A stretch of DNA of 64,000 bases from positions 620,001 through 684,000 of the forward strand of contig JAXLYV010000001.1 in assembly GCA_046351235.1 (NCBI GenBank). The letters are read 5' to 3'. This DNA is from JBBSAT01 sp046351235 (GTDB taxonomy: Bacteria > Myxococcota_A > Polyangia > Polyangiales > Sandaracinaceae). Made by a program: the position numbers and the translations under genes. Positions within the stretch are counted from its first letter, which is position 1; every line of letters begins with the position of its first letter. Of the stretch, positions 48,032 to 56,288 are shown piece by piece. The notes under the pieces were generated by a model. It ran no database searches. It saw only the letters and a program-made list of their open reading frames with translations, and was not told the DNA's origin.

Positions 48032-49129
48032 ATGCGCATCGGCATCCTCGGCTCTGGGCAGCTCGGCCGGATGCTGGCGCTGGCGGCGCATCCGCTCGGG
48101 CACGAGGTCGTCGTGCTCGGCCCGGGCGCGGACGATCCTGCGATGGCGGTCACCGACGCGATCGTCGCGCCGTTCGACGACGTGGGCGCGCTCGACGCGC
48201 TCGCCGCGCGCGTCGACGTGGTGACCTTCGAGTTCGAGAACGTGCCGGCCGCCTCGGTCGCGCGCCTCGCCGCCCGCGTGCCGGTCCATCCGCCGCCGCG
48301 CGCGCTCGAGACGGGCGCGGATCGACTGGCCGAGAAGACGCTCTTCCGCCGCCTCGGGATCGAGACGGCGCCGTTCGCGGCGGTCGACGACGAGGCCTCG
48401 CTCGCGGCGGCCGTCGCCGCGATCGGCCTGCCCGGGATCCTGAAGACCCGGCGGCTCGGCTACGACGGCAAGGGCCAGAAGCGCCTCCGCGCCCCGGCCG
48501 ACGTCGCGGGAGCCTTCGCGGCGCTCGGAGGTGTGCCGGCGATCTACGAGGGTTTCGTGCGTTTCGAGCGCGAGGTCTCGATGCTCGGCGCGCGTACCGC
48601 GAAGGGGGAGGTCGTGCTCTACGGGCCGATCGAGAACGAGCACCGGGACGGGATCCTCCACGTGTCGCGGTCGCCGGCGCGCGGTATCACCGAGCCGGTC
48701 CGGGCCGGCGCTCGTGCCGCGATCACCGCGCTGCTCGAGGAGCTCTCCTACGTCGGGGTGATGGCGGTCGAGCTCTTCGTCGCCGGCGATCGCGTGATCG
48801 CGAACGAGACGGCGCCGCGCGTGCACAACAGCGGCCACTACTCGATCGAGGGCGCCGAAACGAGCCAGTTCGAGAACCACGTGCGCGCGATCGCCGGGCA
48901 ACCCCTCGGCAGCGGGGAGGACGTCGGCTGCACGGCGATGATCAACCTCGTCGGGGCGCTGCCCGAGGTGGGCCGCGTGCTCGCGATCGAGGGCGCTCAC
49001 CTGCACCTCTACGGCAAGAGCGAGCGCCCCGGCCGCAAGATCGGGCACGTGACGGTGCGCGCGCGGAGCGAGGCCGAGCGCGAGGCGAAGATCGCCGCCG
49101 TCCTGGCGCTCGACCGCTGGACCGCCTGA
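48032..49129 (+). CDS. purK: N5-carboxyaminoimidazole ribonucleotide synthase
   Basis: 365 residues, ATG with AGGAG six bases upstream. ATP-grasp enzyme: 'RIGILGSGQLGRMLALAAHP', 'TFEFENVPAASVARLAARVP', 'KTRRLGYDGKGQKRL', 'NETAPRVHNSGHYSIEGAET' are PurK signatures. It carboxylates AIR with ATP and bicarbonate to N5-CAIR, which PurE then uses. Confidence 0.95.
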   Translation: MRIGILGSGQLGRMLALAAHPLGHEVVVLGPGADDPAMAVTDAIVAPFDDVGALDALAARVDVVTFEFENVPAASVARLAARVPVHPPPRALETGADRLAEKTLFRRLGIETAPFAAVDDEASLAAAVAAIGLPGILKTRRLGYDGKGQKRLRAPADVAGAFAALGGVPAIYEGFVRFEREVSMLGARTAKGEVVLYGPIENEHRDGILHVSRSPARGITEPVRAGARAAITALLEELSYVGVMAVELFVAGDRVIANETAPRVHNSGHYSIEGAETSQFENHVRAIAGQPLGSGEDVGCTAMINLVGALPEVGRVLAIEGAHLHLYGKSERPGRKIGHVTVRARSEAEREAKIAAVLALDRWTA

Positions 49130-49197
49130 TCGGAGCCGCGCGGCCCCTCGGCCCGGCTGGCGCAGGGCGGCGCCGCGCGGCAGGCTCGCGGCGCCGT

Positions 49198-50037
49198 ATG
49201 ACCGATTTCCAGCGCTTCCACGGGACCGACCGCTACCTGACGAACGAAGGCCTCGAGGCCGCGGTGAACTGCGCGCTCTTGCTCGAGCGGCCGCTGCTGG
49301 TGAAGGGCGAGCCCGGCACCGGCAAGACGCTGCTCGCCGAGGCCGTCGCGCAGGGGATGGGCCTGCGCCTCCTCACCTGGCACGTGAAGAGCACGACGCG
49401 CGCCCAGGACGGCCTCTACGTCTACGACACCGTGCAGCGCCTCTACGACTCGCGCTTCGGCGACGGCGACGTGAAGGACATCCGCCGCTACATCAAGCTC
49501 GGCCCGCTCGGTCAGGCGTTCAAGAGCGACGAGCGCGTCGTGCTCCTGATCGACGAGGTCGACAAGGCCGACATCGAGTTCCCGAACGATCTGCTCCACG
49601 AGCTCGATCGCATGCGCTTCCGCATCTCGGAGACCGACGACGAGGTCGCCGCCAAGAAGCGCCCGGTGGTGATCATCACCAGCAACAACGAGAAGGAGCT
49701 GCCCGACGCGTTCCTGCGCCGCTGCGTCTTCCACTTCATCGAGTTCCCCGATCAGGAGCTGATGAAGCGCATCGTCGCGGTCCACCACCCCGACGTGGAC
49801 GGCCAGCTCGTGACCCAGGCGCTGAGCGTCTTCTACGAGATCCGCGACATGAAGCGCCTCCGCAAGCGCCCGAGCACCAGCGAGCTCATCGACTGGATCG
49901 CGGTGCTCCGCTCGGCGGGCCTGGGTGGCGTGAGCCTGAGCGAGAAGCTGCCCTTCCTCGGCACGCTCCTGAAGAAGGAGCAGGATCTCGTCGTGCTCGC
50001 CGATCAGCTGAGCGGCGGACGTCGGTTCCGGAGCTGA
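49198..50037 (+). CDS. MoxR-family AAA+ ATPase
   Basis: 279 residues. Walker A 'VKGEPGTGKTLLAEAVAQ', Walker B 'VVLLIDEVDKAD', sensor-1 'VVIITSNNEKELPDAFLRRC' and arginine finger 'RRC' pattern fit MoxR ATPases. They act as chaperones for metal-cofactor insertion or complex assembly, usually with a VWA-domain partner, absent here. Instead its TGA overlaps the ATG of an HExxH membrane protein. Confidence 0.92.
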   Translation: MTDFQRFHGTDRYLTNEGLEAAVNCALLLERPLLVKGEPGTGKTLLAEAVAQGMGLRLLTWHVKSTTRAQDGLYVYDTVQRLYDSRFGDGDVKDIRRYIKLGPLGQAFKSDERVVLLIDEVDKADIEFPNDLLHELDRMRFRISETDDEVAAKKRPVVIITSNNEKELPDAFLRRCVFHFIEFPDQELMKRIVAVHHPDVDGQLVTQALSVFYEIRDMKRLRKRPSTSELIDWIAVLRSAGLGGVSLSEKLPFLGTLLKKEQDLVVLADQLSGGRRFRS

Positions 50038-50537
50038 TGGCCGAACCGAGCGTCCCGGCCCCCGAGCGCGCGCGGCGCATTCGCGTGCTCGCGGCGCGCG
50101 ACGTCCTCGTCGCGGTCGCCGCCGCCGCGCTGCTGGTGCTCGATGCCCGCCTGCGGGCGAGCGCCCAGGGCGGCGTGCTGCCGCTCGTGGTCGCGGTGCT
50201 GGCCGGCGCGCTCCTCACGCTGAGCGGCTTCTACGCGCACGAGTGGGGCCACTTCCTCGCGGCGCGCTGGGCGGGCGCGACGCCGACGCCCGCGGCCTCG
50301 CCTCTCTCCGTGTTCCTCTTCGAGATCGGCGAGCACGAGTGCACGCGCGAGCAATGGCTCTGGATGAGCGCGGGCGGCTACGGGGCGTCGATCGTCGGGC
50401 TCGCGGTGATCCTCGGGATCATCGATCTCTCGGTGACGAGCGGTCGCGTCGCCGCGATCCTCACGAGCCTCGGCGTGCTCGCCACGTTCGTGCTCGAGAT
50501 TCCGATCACGATGCGCGTCTATCGCACGCGCCGCTGA
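50037..50537 (+). CDS. Small membrane protein with HExxH motif (M50/site-2-protease-like)
   Basis: 166 residues; ATG overlaps the MoxR stop (TGATG). Four hydrophobic segments; the second leads into HEWGH (residues ~67-71), a zinc HExxH motif within a membrane helix as in site-2 proteases. The usual third ligand (LDG/NxxPxxxLDG) is not seen, so activity is uncertain. Coupling to a MoxR ATPase suggests a joint role in membrane protein quality control or cleavage. Confidence 0.7.
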   Translation: MAEPSVPAPERARRIRVLAARDVLVAVAAAALLVLDARLRASAQGGVLPLVVAVLAGALLTLSGFYAHEWGHFLAARWAGATPTPAASPLSVFLFEIGEHECTREQWLWMSAGGYGASIVGLAVILGIIDLSVTSGRVAAILTSLGVLATFVLEIPITMRVYRTRR

Positions 50538-50548
50538 AGGCGCCGGCG

Positions 50549-50779
50549 CTACTCGCCGAGCTCGCCGCAGACCCAGTGGCGCGGGGCGCCGCGGCCCGGC
50601 GCGTCGGCCTGGCAGGCGCAGACGACGCCGCGCCGCGGATAGCGGCAGCTCGCGCGCTGCGGGCAGCTCGTTCCGTCGACAGGCGGGCGCGACGGGCAGG
50701 CGCGTGCGGTCTCGTCGGCGTGCGCATCGCCCGCGACCGCCGCCAAGAGGAAGGCCACGACGCAGAGGCCGGCGCGCAA
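50549..50779 (-). CDS. Small secreted Cys-containing protein
   Basis: 76 residues from TTG 50779, three bases after the upstream diacylglycerol-kinase stop. Signal peptide RAGLCVVAFLLAAVAGDAHA, then a ~55-residue mature peptide with six cysteines (RACPSRPPVDGTSCPQRASC, RRGVVCACQAD, HWVCGELGE). Probably exported, disulfide-bonded. The start codon and ribosome site are weak. Function unknown. Confidence 0.55.
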   Translation of the reverse strand: MRAGLCVVAFLLAAVAGDAHADETARACPSRPPVDGTSCPQRASCRYPRRGVVCACQADAPGRGAPRHWVCGELGE

Positions 50780-50782
50780 GCC

Positions 50783-51757
50783 TCAGACCCGCGCGACGCG
50801 CACGCGCGGCCCGGCCGACATGCGGAGCCTGCGGATGCCTTCGTAGATCTCGCCGTCGACGACCGGGCGCAGGAGCTCGTTGCCCGTCGCCTCGATCTCC
50901 ATCACGTGGCCCGCGGTGTCGCGCAGGTCCGGTGACGTGGTGATCGGCAGGCCCCGGAAGAGCGCAGGGAGGGCGGCCACGATCTGCGGGGCGGTGATGG
51001 CGCCCGCCTGGAACTGCACGGTGCCCGCATCGCGCGCGAGGGGGAACACCTTGATGACGCCCCCGAGGTTCACGTCGAACGCGCCGGCGTGGATGCCGCC
51101 GTGGCTCGAGACCGGCACCTCGACGCCGTCGATGCGGACCTTCGCTTCGAAGGGGCGGAAGACGTCCTTGGCGTACTGGCCGCCGACCGAGAGCGACGCG
51201 ACGGCCTTGGCGATCACGCCCACGATCGTGAGCGGCCCCGGATCGGCGTCCTCGTAGTACTTGTCGAAGAAGCGCTGCCCGATCCCGGCGGCCGCGACCG
51301 CGAAGCCGAGCAGCGAGCGAGCGCCGTCGTCGGTCTCCGCCTCGATCGCGAGCGAGTCGAGCTCCACGGTCGGCAGGCGATCGGTGCGGTCGAGATGCGC
51401 GCGCAGGCGCGGCAGGAGCACCATCGCGTTGCCCTGGACGCCGGCCTTGCGGGCCACGAAGTCGATCGTGCCGCCGTTCGTCGGAAGCATCGGCGGCAGG
51501 GTGCGGCCGCGTGCCTCACAGCGCGGCCGCGCGGCGTTCAGCGCCCAGTGCAGCGCGCCGTCGCCGCCGACCGAGACGAGGCACGAAGGATCCATCTCGA
51601 GCACGCGATCGATCGTGCTCTCGAGCTCGTCGAGCGAGCGCGTGACGAAGACCTCGCCGCTCGATCCGACGGCCGCCTGCAGCTCGTCCACGCGCACGCC
51701 CCCGCGCCGGTTCTTGCGCGAGTTCGGGTTCACGATGACGGCGATCGGCCCGGCCAT
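50783..51757 (-). CDS. Diacylglycerol-kinase-family lipid kinase
   Basis: From ATG 51757 the protein has 324 residues. 'MAGPIAVIVNPNSRKNRRGG' and 'LVSVGGDGALHWALNAARPR' are the nucleotide-binding motifs (GGDGA instead of GGDGT), and 'LPTNGGTIDFVARKAGV' replaces the usual LPxGTxNDFAR. The C-terminal half has the expected beta-sandwich (PVSSHGGIHAGAFDVNLGGV). It may phosphorylate diacylglycerol or a related lipid. The altered motifs leave the substrate open. Start chosen at the family's usual beginning. Confidence 0.82.
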   Translation of the reverse strand: MAGPIAVIVNPNSRKNRRGGVRVDELQAAVGSSGEVFVTRSLDELESTIDRVLEMDPSCLVSVGGDGALHWALNAARPRCEARGRTLPPMLPTNGGTIDFVARKAGVQGNAMVLLPRLRAHLDRTDRLPTVELDSLAIEAETDDGARSLLGFAVAAAGIGQRFFDKYYEDADPGPLTIVGVIAKAVASLSVGGQYAKDVFRPFEAKVRIDGVEVPVSSHGGIHAGAFDVNLGGVIKVFPLARDAGTVQFQAGAITAPQIVAALPALFRGLPITTSPDLRDTAGHVMEIEATGNELLRPVVDGEIYEGIRRLRMSAGPRVRVARV

Positions 51758-51917
51758 GGGAAGCGGCGAGCATAGTCCGGGCATGGCCCGAGCGCGACTC
51801 CGGGTCACACTTCGCCGCGGAGGCGTTCGCAGTTTCCGAGCGACGGCCGGAAAGGGCACGCGCGACGCTTGACGGCTGGGCTCCCGGGACGTTAGCCCCC
51901 GCGCCCGGAGGATCCCG

Positions 51918-52556
51918 ATGGCGCTTCAGGACCTGGTCCGATGGTTCCTGCCCAAGGAAGATCACTTCTTCCGCTACCTCGAGCGCCAGGCCGAGACGGC
52001 GCACAAGGGCGCCAAGGCGCTCGCCGAGTTCAAGCCCGGCAAGCCCATCGAGGAAGTGCAAGCCGCCGTCCAGGCGCTCGAGCACGAGGGCGACAAGGTC
52101 GTCCACGAGCTCGAGGAGGCGCTCCAGAAGACCTTCGTGACGCCCATCGATCGCGAGGACCTCCAGCTGCTCTCGAGCGAGCTCGACGACGTGCTCGATC
52201 TGACGAACAGCGCGGCGCGCGCGTGCGCGCTCTTCGGCGTGAAGGAGCCCACGGAGGCGATGCAGCAGCTCATCGCGCACCTCGGGCGCTGCACCGCCGA
52301 GCTCGAGACCGCGCTGCCGCTCCTCTCCAAGCACGACTACGCCGGCCTGATGACGACGAGCCGGAAGGTCCGCCAGATCGAGAAGGAGGCAGACGCGATC
52401 TTCCGCCGCTCGCTCTCGCAGCTGTTCGCCGACGCGAAGATCGACGCCAAGGAGCTGCTCCGCGAGAAGGAGGTGCTCGAGAACCTCGAGCACGCGATCG
52501 ATCGCTGCGAGCGCGTGGCCCACACGCTCGCCAACCTCTCGGTCAAGCACGGCTGA
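51918..52556 (+). CDS. DUF47 / PhoU-like Pit accessory protein
   Basis: 212 residues, ATG with GGAGG upstream. All-helical 'FRYLERQAETAHKGAKALAE', 'ALEHEGDKVVHELEEALQKT', 'PIDREDLQLLSSELDDVLDL' and 'IEKEADAIFRRSLSQLF' match DUF47 (Pit-accessory, PhoU-like), with E/D-x-x-x-D metal-binding patterns. It sits 7 bp before a Pit transporter, the standard arrangement, and probably regulates it. A -35-like TTGACG (51869-51874) lies upstream. Confidence 0.92.
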   Translation: MALQDLVRWFLPKEDHFFRYLERQAETAHKGAKALAEFKPGKPIEEVQAAVQALEHEGDKVVHELEEALQKTFVTPIDREDLQLLSSELDDVLDLTNSAARACALFGVKEPTEAMQQLIAHLGRCTAELETALPLLSKHDYAGLMTTSRKVRQIEKEADAIFRRSLSQLFADAKIDAKELLREKEVLENLEHAIDRCERVAHTLANLSVKHG

Positions 52557-52563
52557 GGGCGCG

Positions 52564-53586
52564 ATGACGAGCCTCCTCGTGCTCGTGGTCGTGACGGCCA
52601 TCGTCTTCGACTACATCAACGGGTTCCACGACGCCGCGAACGCGATCGCGACCGTGGTCTCCACGGGCGTCCTGCCGCTGCGCACCGCCGTGATCATCGC
52701 GGGCGCGTTCAACTTCGTCGGGGCGATCACCGGCACCGCGGTCGCGGCGACCATCGCCACCGGGTTCGCCGATCCCGGGGACGTGACGCAGACGGTCGTG
52801 CTCTGCGCGCTGCTCGGCGCCTCGATCTGGAACCTGATCACGTGGTGGTACGGCATTCCGTCGTCGAGCTCGCACGCGTTGATCGGCGGGCTCTGCGGCG
52901 CCGTGGTCGCGCACGCGGGCGTGGCGGCGTTCCACTGGCAGACGCTCTTGATGCGCGTGCTCCTGCCGCTCGTCGTCTCGCCCACGCTGGGCTTTCTCGT
53001 GGCCTTCTTCGTGATGGTCGGCCTCACGTGGGCCGTACGCCGCATGAGGCCGGGCACCGTCCATCGCGTCTCGCGCCGCCTGCAGCTCCTGAGCGCGTGC
53101 ACGATGGCCTTCTCGCACGGCAGCAACGACGCGCAGAAGTCGATGGGCATCATCACGCTCGCGCTCATCGCGTTCGTCGCGCGCGGGGGCACGGGCGTGC
53201 CGGCGTCGCTCTTGCCGCAGGGAGACGTCGTCCCGACGTGGGTGATCGTCACCTGCGCGGCCGCGATCGCCCTCGGCACGCTCGCGGGTGGTCAGCGCAT
53301 CATCAAGACGATGGGCGCCAAGATCATCCGCATCAGCCCGCTCCAGGGCTTCGCCGCCGAGACGGCGGGCACCTTCACGATTCTCGCGGCGAGCCGGCTG
53401 GGCGTGCCGGTCTCGACCACGCACTGCATCAGCGCGGCGATCATGGGCGTCGGCGCCAGCAACCGCGTCAGCGCCGTGCGCTGGGGCGTCGCGGGCAACA
53501 TCGCGACCGCCTGGGTGCTGACGCTGCCGATCGCCGCGGCGATCGCGTTCGTTCTGACGTTCCTGCTGGGCGCGATCTTCGGGTGA
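52564..53586 (+). CDS. pit: Inorganic phosphate transporter, PiT family
   Basis: 340 residues with ~10 membrane helices. Duplicate PiT signatures: N-half 'DYINGFHDAANAIATVVSTG' and C-half 'MAFSHGSNDAQKSMGIITLA', plus 'GTVAGG-like LAGGQRIIKTMG' and 'GVPVSTTHCISAAIMGVGAS'. Proton- or sodium-coupled phosphate symport at the inner membrane. Forms an operon with the DUF47 gene. Confidence 0.94.
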   Translation: MTSLLVLVVVTAIVFDYINGFHDAANAIATVVSTGVLPLRTAVIIAGAFNFVGAITGTAVAATIATGFADPGDVTQTVVLCALLGASIWNLITWWYGIPSSSSHALIGGLCGAVVAHAGVAAFHWQTLLMRVLLPLVVSPTLGFLVAFFVMVGLTWAVRRMRPGTVHRVSRRLQLLSACTMAFSHGSNDAQKSMGIITLALIAFVARGGTGVPASLLPQGDVVPTWVIVTCAAAIALGTLAGGQRIIKTMGAKIIRISPLQGFAAETAGTFTILAASRLGVPVSTTHCISAAIMGVGASNRVSAVRWGVAGNIATAWVLTLPIAAAIAFVLTFLLGAIFG

Positions 53587-53679
53587 AGCGAATCGTCGTG
53601 GCGCGCGGTCCGCGACGCGGGACGCGCGCGGACGACCGGAGATCCGCCGGAGGGAGCCTCGCGGGTCCGCCGTCGCGGA

Positions 53680-56148
53680 TCACCCGCGGCGCGCCCGGCC
53701 GCGCGCCGCGAGAATCGCCGCGAGCGCGAGCCAGGTGAGTAGGGAGGCGCGGGTCGCTCCGCCCGCGCGGCAGCCGCAGCCACCGCTCGCGGGCGCGCCG
53801 CCGGGGCCCGCATCGCGCTGACTGTTCGGGCCGCCGTCGGGGCGTGGGCCTGCGTCGGTGCCGCCCGTCGGCGGCTCGCCTGGCGGGGTGTTCGCGCCAT
53901 CGGTCGCCATGCAGCCGTCGGCTGCCGACGAGACGCTGAACATCAGCGGGTGACCGAGGAAGCCGCCGCCCGCGCCCGCGGTGATCGTCACGACGCAGTC
54001 GCCGCCGCTGCCTGCCGCGACCACGACGGAGGAAGTCCCATCGCTCGCCTCCGGGGCGTCGAACACCACGTGGCGCGACGCGCCTGCGGCGGGGATCGCG
54101 TACGTCATCGTGGCGCCGGCCGCGCCCTCGTCGGCGCTCGAGGCGAGGACGTACGACTGCGTCGTCGAGAACACCGAGGCGCCGATCACATCGGCCCCGA
54201 GCGACGACGCATCGCTGACCGTCGGCGCCATGCCGGGCGCGCTCGCGCCGATCACGTGGACGGCCACCGCGTGCGGGCCCGGCACCGCGAGCGCGTAGAT
54301 GTCGACCGCGAAGCGCGCGTCGTTGCAGTCCCCGCTCGGATAGTTGGTCGTGCACGTGCTCGAGTCGCCGAGGTGATCGGGCGCGATCACCGAGGGCGTG
54401 CCGCCCGAGGTCGCGACCGGCACGATCGTGAGCAGCGAGCCGCCTACCGTGCCCGAGAAGACGTCCCCGCTCTGCGCGAGCCCGCCACCGCCGCCGGTGT
54501 TCGCGTGGAAGCGCACGTGCAGCGCGTGCGCGGTGTCGGCCGTCGTCGCGCGGTCGATCGTGACGACGTTGCCCTCCGGCAGGAACACCCAGTCGCGCCG
54601 CGCGAAGGCGATGTCCGAAGGATTCGACGAGAAGATGAACGCGTCCGCGAGCTCGCTGCGCGCCGCGACGACGCCGTCACTGCTGCGGGCCCACGGCATG
54701 GCCGCTTCGCTCCAGGGCGTCTGCGAGCCCGCGTAGCTGTCGTGCATCTCGAGCTGCGGCGAGTCGACCGTGATCGCGTTCGTCTCGAGCGTGTTCGGCG
54801 CGCCGTACTGCGAGCTGTCGACGATCAGCGCGTCGCTGCCGCGCGAGAGCACGAAGTTCGACGCTGCGAAGTGCTGGTGATCGGACACGAGCGCGGGCGC
54901 GGACTGGAACACGGTCCAGAGCGCGCTCGGGGTCCACGCGCTGCGCGCGTAGACGGTGCGCGAGCCACGCGAGAGGAACCACGTCGCCGGCGCGGGCGTC
55001 GTGGCCGTGAAGTCGGCGGCCGTCACGGCCCGCAGGTGCGCGAAGGCGCCGTACACCGGGAACGTCGACTCGCTGCCCTCGTCGAGCGAGGCCGCGTACG
55101 AGGCCGCGGTGTCGCTCGAGGGGCCGACGAGCACCGCGTGGATCACGTTGAGGCTCGGCGTCGGATAGACGTCGGTCGAGTCGAAGTCCCCGCCGCCCGC
55201 CCACTGTGCATCGCCGCTCGGCGTCAGGCCGTAGAGGTGGCGCACGATCAGCGCGTTCGTCCAGTCGCTCATCTCGGGCAGATCGACACCTGCGTCGATG
55301 AGGATGCGCGCGCCGAGCGCGTACTCGAGCACGCTGAAGGGCCCGTACTGCCAGCCCTCGAGCCAGTCGCCGTCGACCATCGGGCCCGCCGGGCTCGCGC
55401 GCAGCCCCTCTGCGATCAGCACGTCGCGGTAGGTCGCGATCGCGTTCGTGAAGACGTGCCCATCGCTGCCGCCGTCGGTGCCGATCGCGACGCCGGTGAC
55501 GGCTTGCGAGAGCACGAAGCCCGCGCCGTAGTTCGCGCCTGCCTCGTCGTGGTGGTAGCCGCGCTCGTGGTACCAGTCGTTCCACGCGCCGAGGCACGTG
55601 CGCGTCTGGCCGCGGAGCGCGTCGTCCACGCCCGGTGCGTCGTAGAGCCAGTCGTAGGTGAGGGCGAGGAAGGGCCCGTACCAGCGCATCGGATAGCCGG
55701 TGTCGTGCGTGACCGTGAGGATCACGGGAGGGGCCGGCGGGTTTCCGTCCCACGACTGCCAGTCGGTCGAGACCCCCGCGACGCAGCCGAGACGATCGCC
55801 GGCCGTCTGATCGTCGTCGAGCGCGTGGCGCCACGAGGCGAGCGCTTGGGTGAGGTAGCTGGGATCGCTCGTGACGCGGTACGCGAACGCGCAGGACATC
55901 GCGGCGAGCGGCCACGTGTTCCCGTCGGCGCCGCCGCGCGTCATCTGCTCGCCGGGGTTGTCGATGGCGTTCTGGCAGTCGCGGATCGCGCGCGCGGTGG
56001 GCGACTGCGCGTCGCTCACGTCCGCTTGGTACGCCGCGAGGTCGCTCGCGCTCATGAAGAGGCGCGGGTGCGGACCGGAGGGCGCGGGCTGCGCGCGCGC
56101 GATCGACGGAGAGGCGAGGAGGGCAGCGAGCAGGACGAGACGACGCAT
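53680..56148 (-). CDS. Secreted heparinase II/III-like polysaccharide lyase with MYXO-CTERM anchor
   Basis: 822 residues from ATG 56148 (signal peptide MRRLVLLAALLASPSIARAQ). 'HPRLFMSASDLAAYQADVSD' begins an alpha-toroid, with 'FDSTDVYPTPSLNVIHAVLV' and 'DHQHFAASNFVLSRGSDALI' in the heparinase-II/III-type middle, and beta-rich C-terminal domains. The tail (~770-822) has a Gly/Pro/Asp spacer, 'SGGCGCRAGGATRASLLTWL' and a basic end, a MYXO-CTERM signal that is cleaved and lipidated by myxosortase for surface display. It probably cleaves uronic-acid polysaccharides. Substrate unknown. Confidence 0.88.
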   Translation of the reverse strand: MRRLVLLAALLASPSIARAQPAPSGPHPRLFMSASDLAAYQADVSDAQSPTARAIRDCQNAIDNPGEQMTRGGADGNTWPLAAMSCAFAYRVTSDPSYLTQALASWRHALDDDQTAGDRLGCVAGVSTDWQSWDGNPPAPPVILTVTHDTGYPMRWYGPFLALTYDWLYDAPGVDDALRGQTRTCLGAWNDWYHERGYHHDEAGANYGAGFVLSQAVTGVAIGTDGGSDGHVFTNAIATYRDVLIAEGLRASPAGPMVDGDWLEGWQYGPFSVLEYALGARILIDAGVDLPEMSDWTNALIVRHLYGLTPSGDAQWAGGGDFDSTDVYPTPSLNVIHAVLVGPSSDTAASYAASLDEGSESTFPVYGAFAHLRAVTAADFTATTPAPATWFLSRGSRTVYARSAWTPSALWTVFQSAPALVSDHQHFAASNFVLSRGSDALIVDSSQYGAPNTLETNAITVDSPQLEMHDSYAGSQTPWSEAAMPWARSSDGVVAARSELADAFIFSSNPSDIAFARRDWVFLPEGNVVTIDRATTADTAHALHVRFHANTGGGGGLAQSGDVFSGTVGGSLLTIVPVATSGGTPSVIAPDHLGDSSTCTTNYPSGDCNDARFAVDIYALAVPGPHAVAVHVIGASAPGMAPTVSDASSLGADVIGASVFSTTQSYVLASSADEGAAGATMTYAIPAAGASRHVVFDAPEASDGTSSVVVAAGSGGDCVVTITAGAGGGFLGHPLMFSVSSAADGCMATDGANTPPGEPPTGGTDAGPRPDGGPNSQRDAGPGGAPASGGCGCRAGGATRASLLTWLALAAILAARGRARRG

Positions 56149-56217
56149 GGCGAGAGAGTGCCCGCTCCGAGATGATGTGACTAGAGGGTCATTGTTTTCG
56201 GACGAGGGTCCGGTTCC

Positions 56218-56247
56218 TTGCCCGCCTCGGATCCCGCCTGCTACAAG
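56218..56247 (+). promoter_or_regulatory. Candidate promoter of parC
   Basis: TTGCCC (56218-56223), 18 bp, TACAAG (56242-56247), 41 bp before the parC ATG. Each box matches 4 of 6. It lies in the 140-bp divergent gap shared with the lyase gene. Confidence 0.45.
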
Positions 56248-56288
56248 CGGCGTCGCCCGATGCTGAACATCGGCGCAGAGACGCTCGC

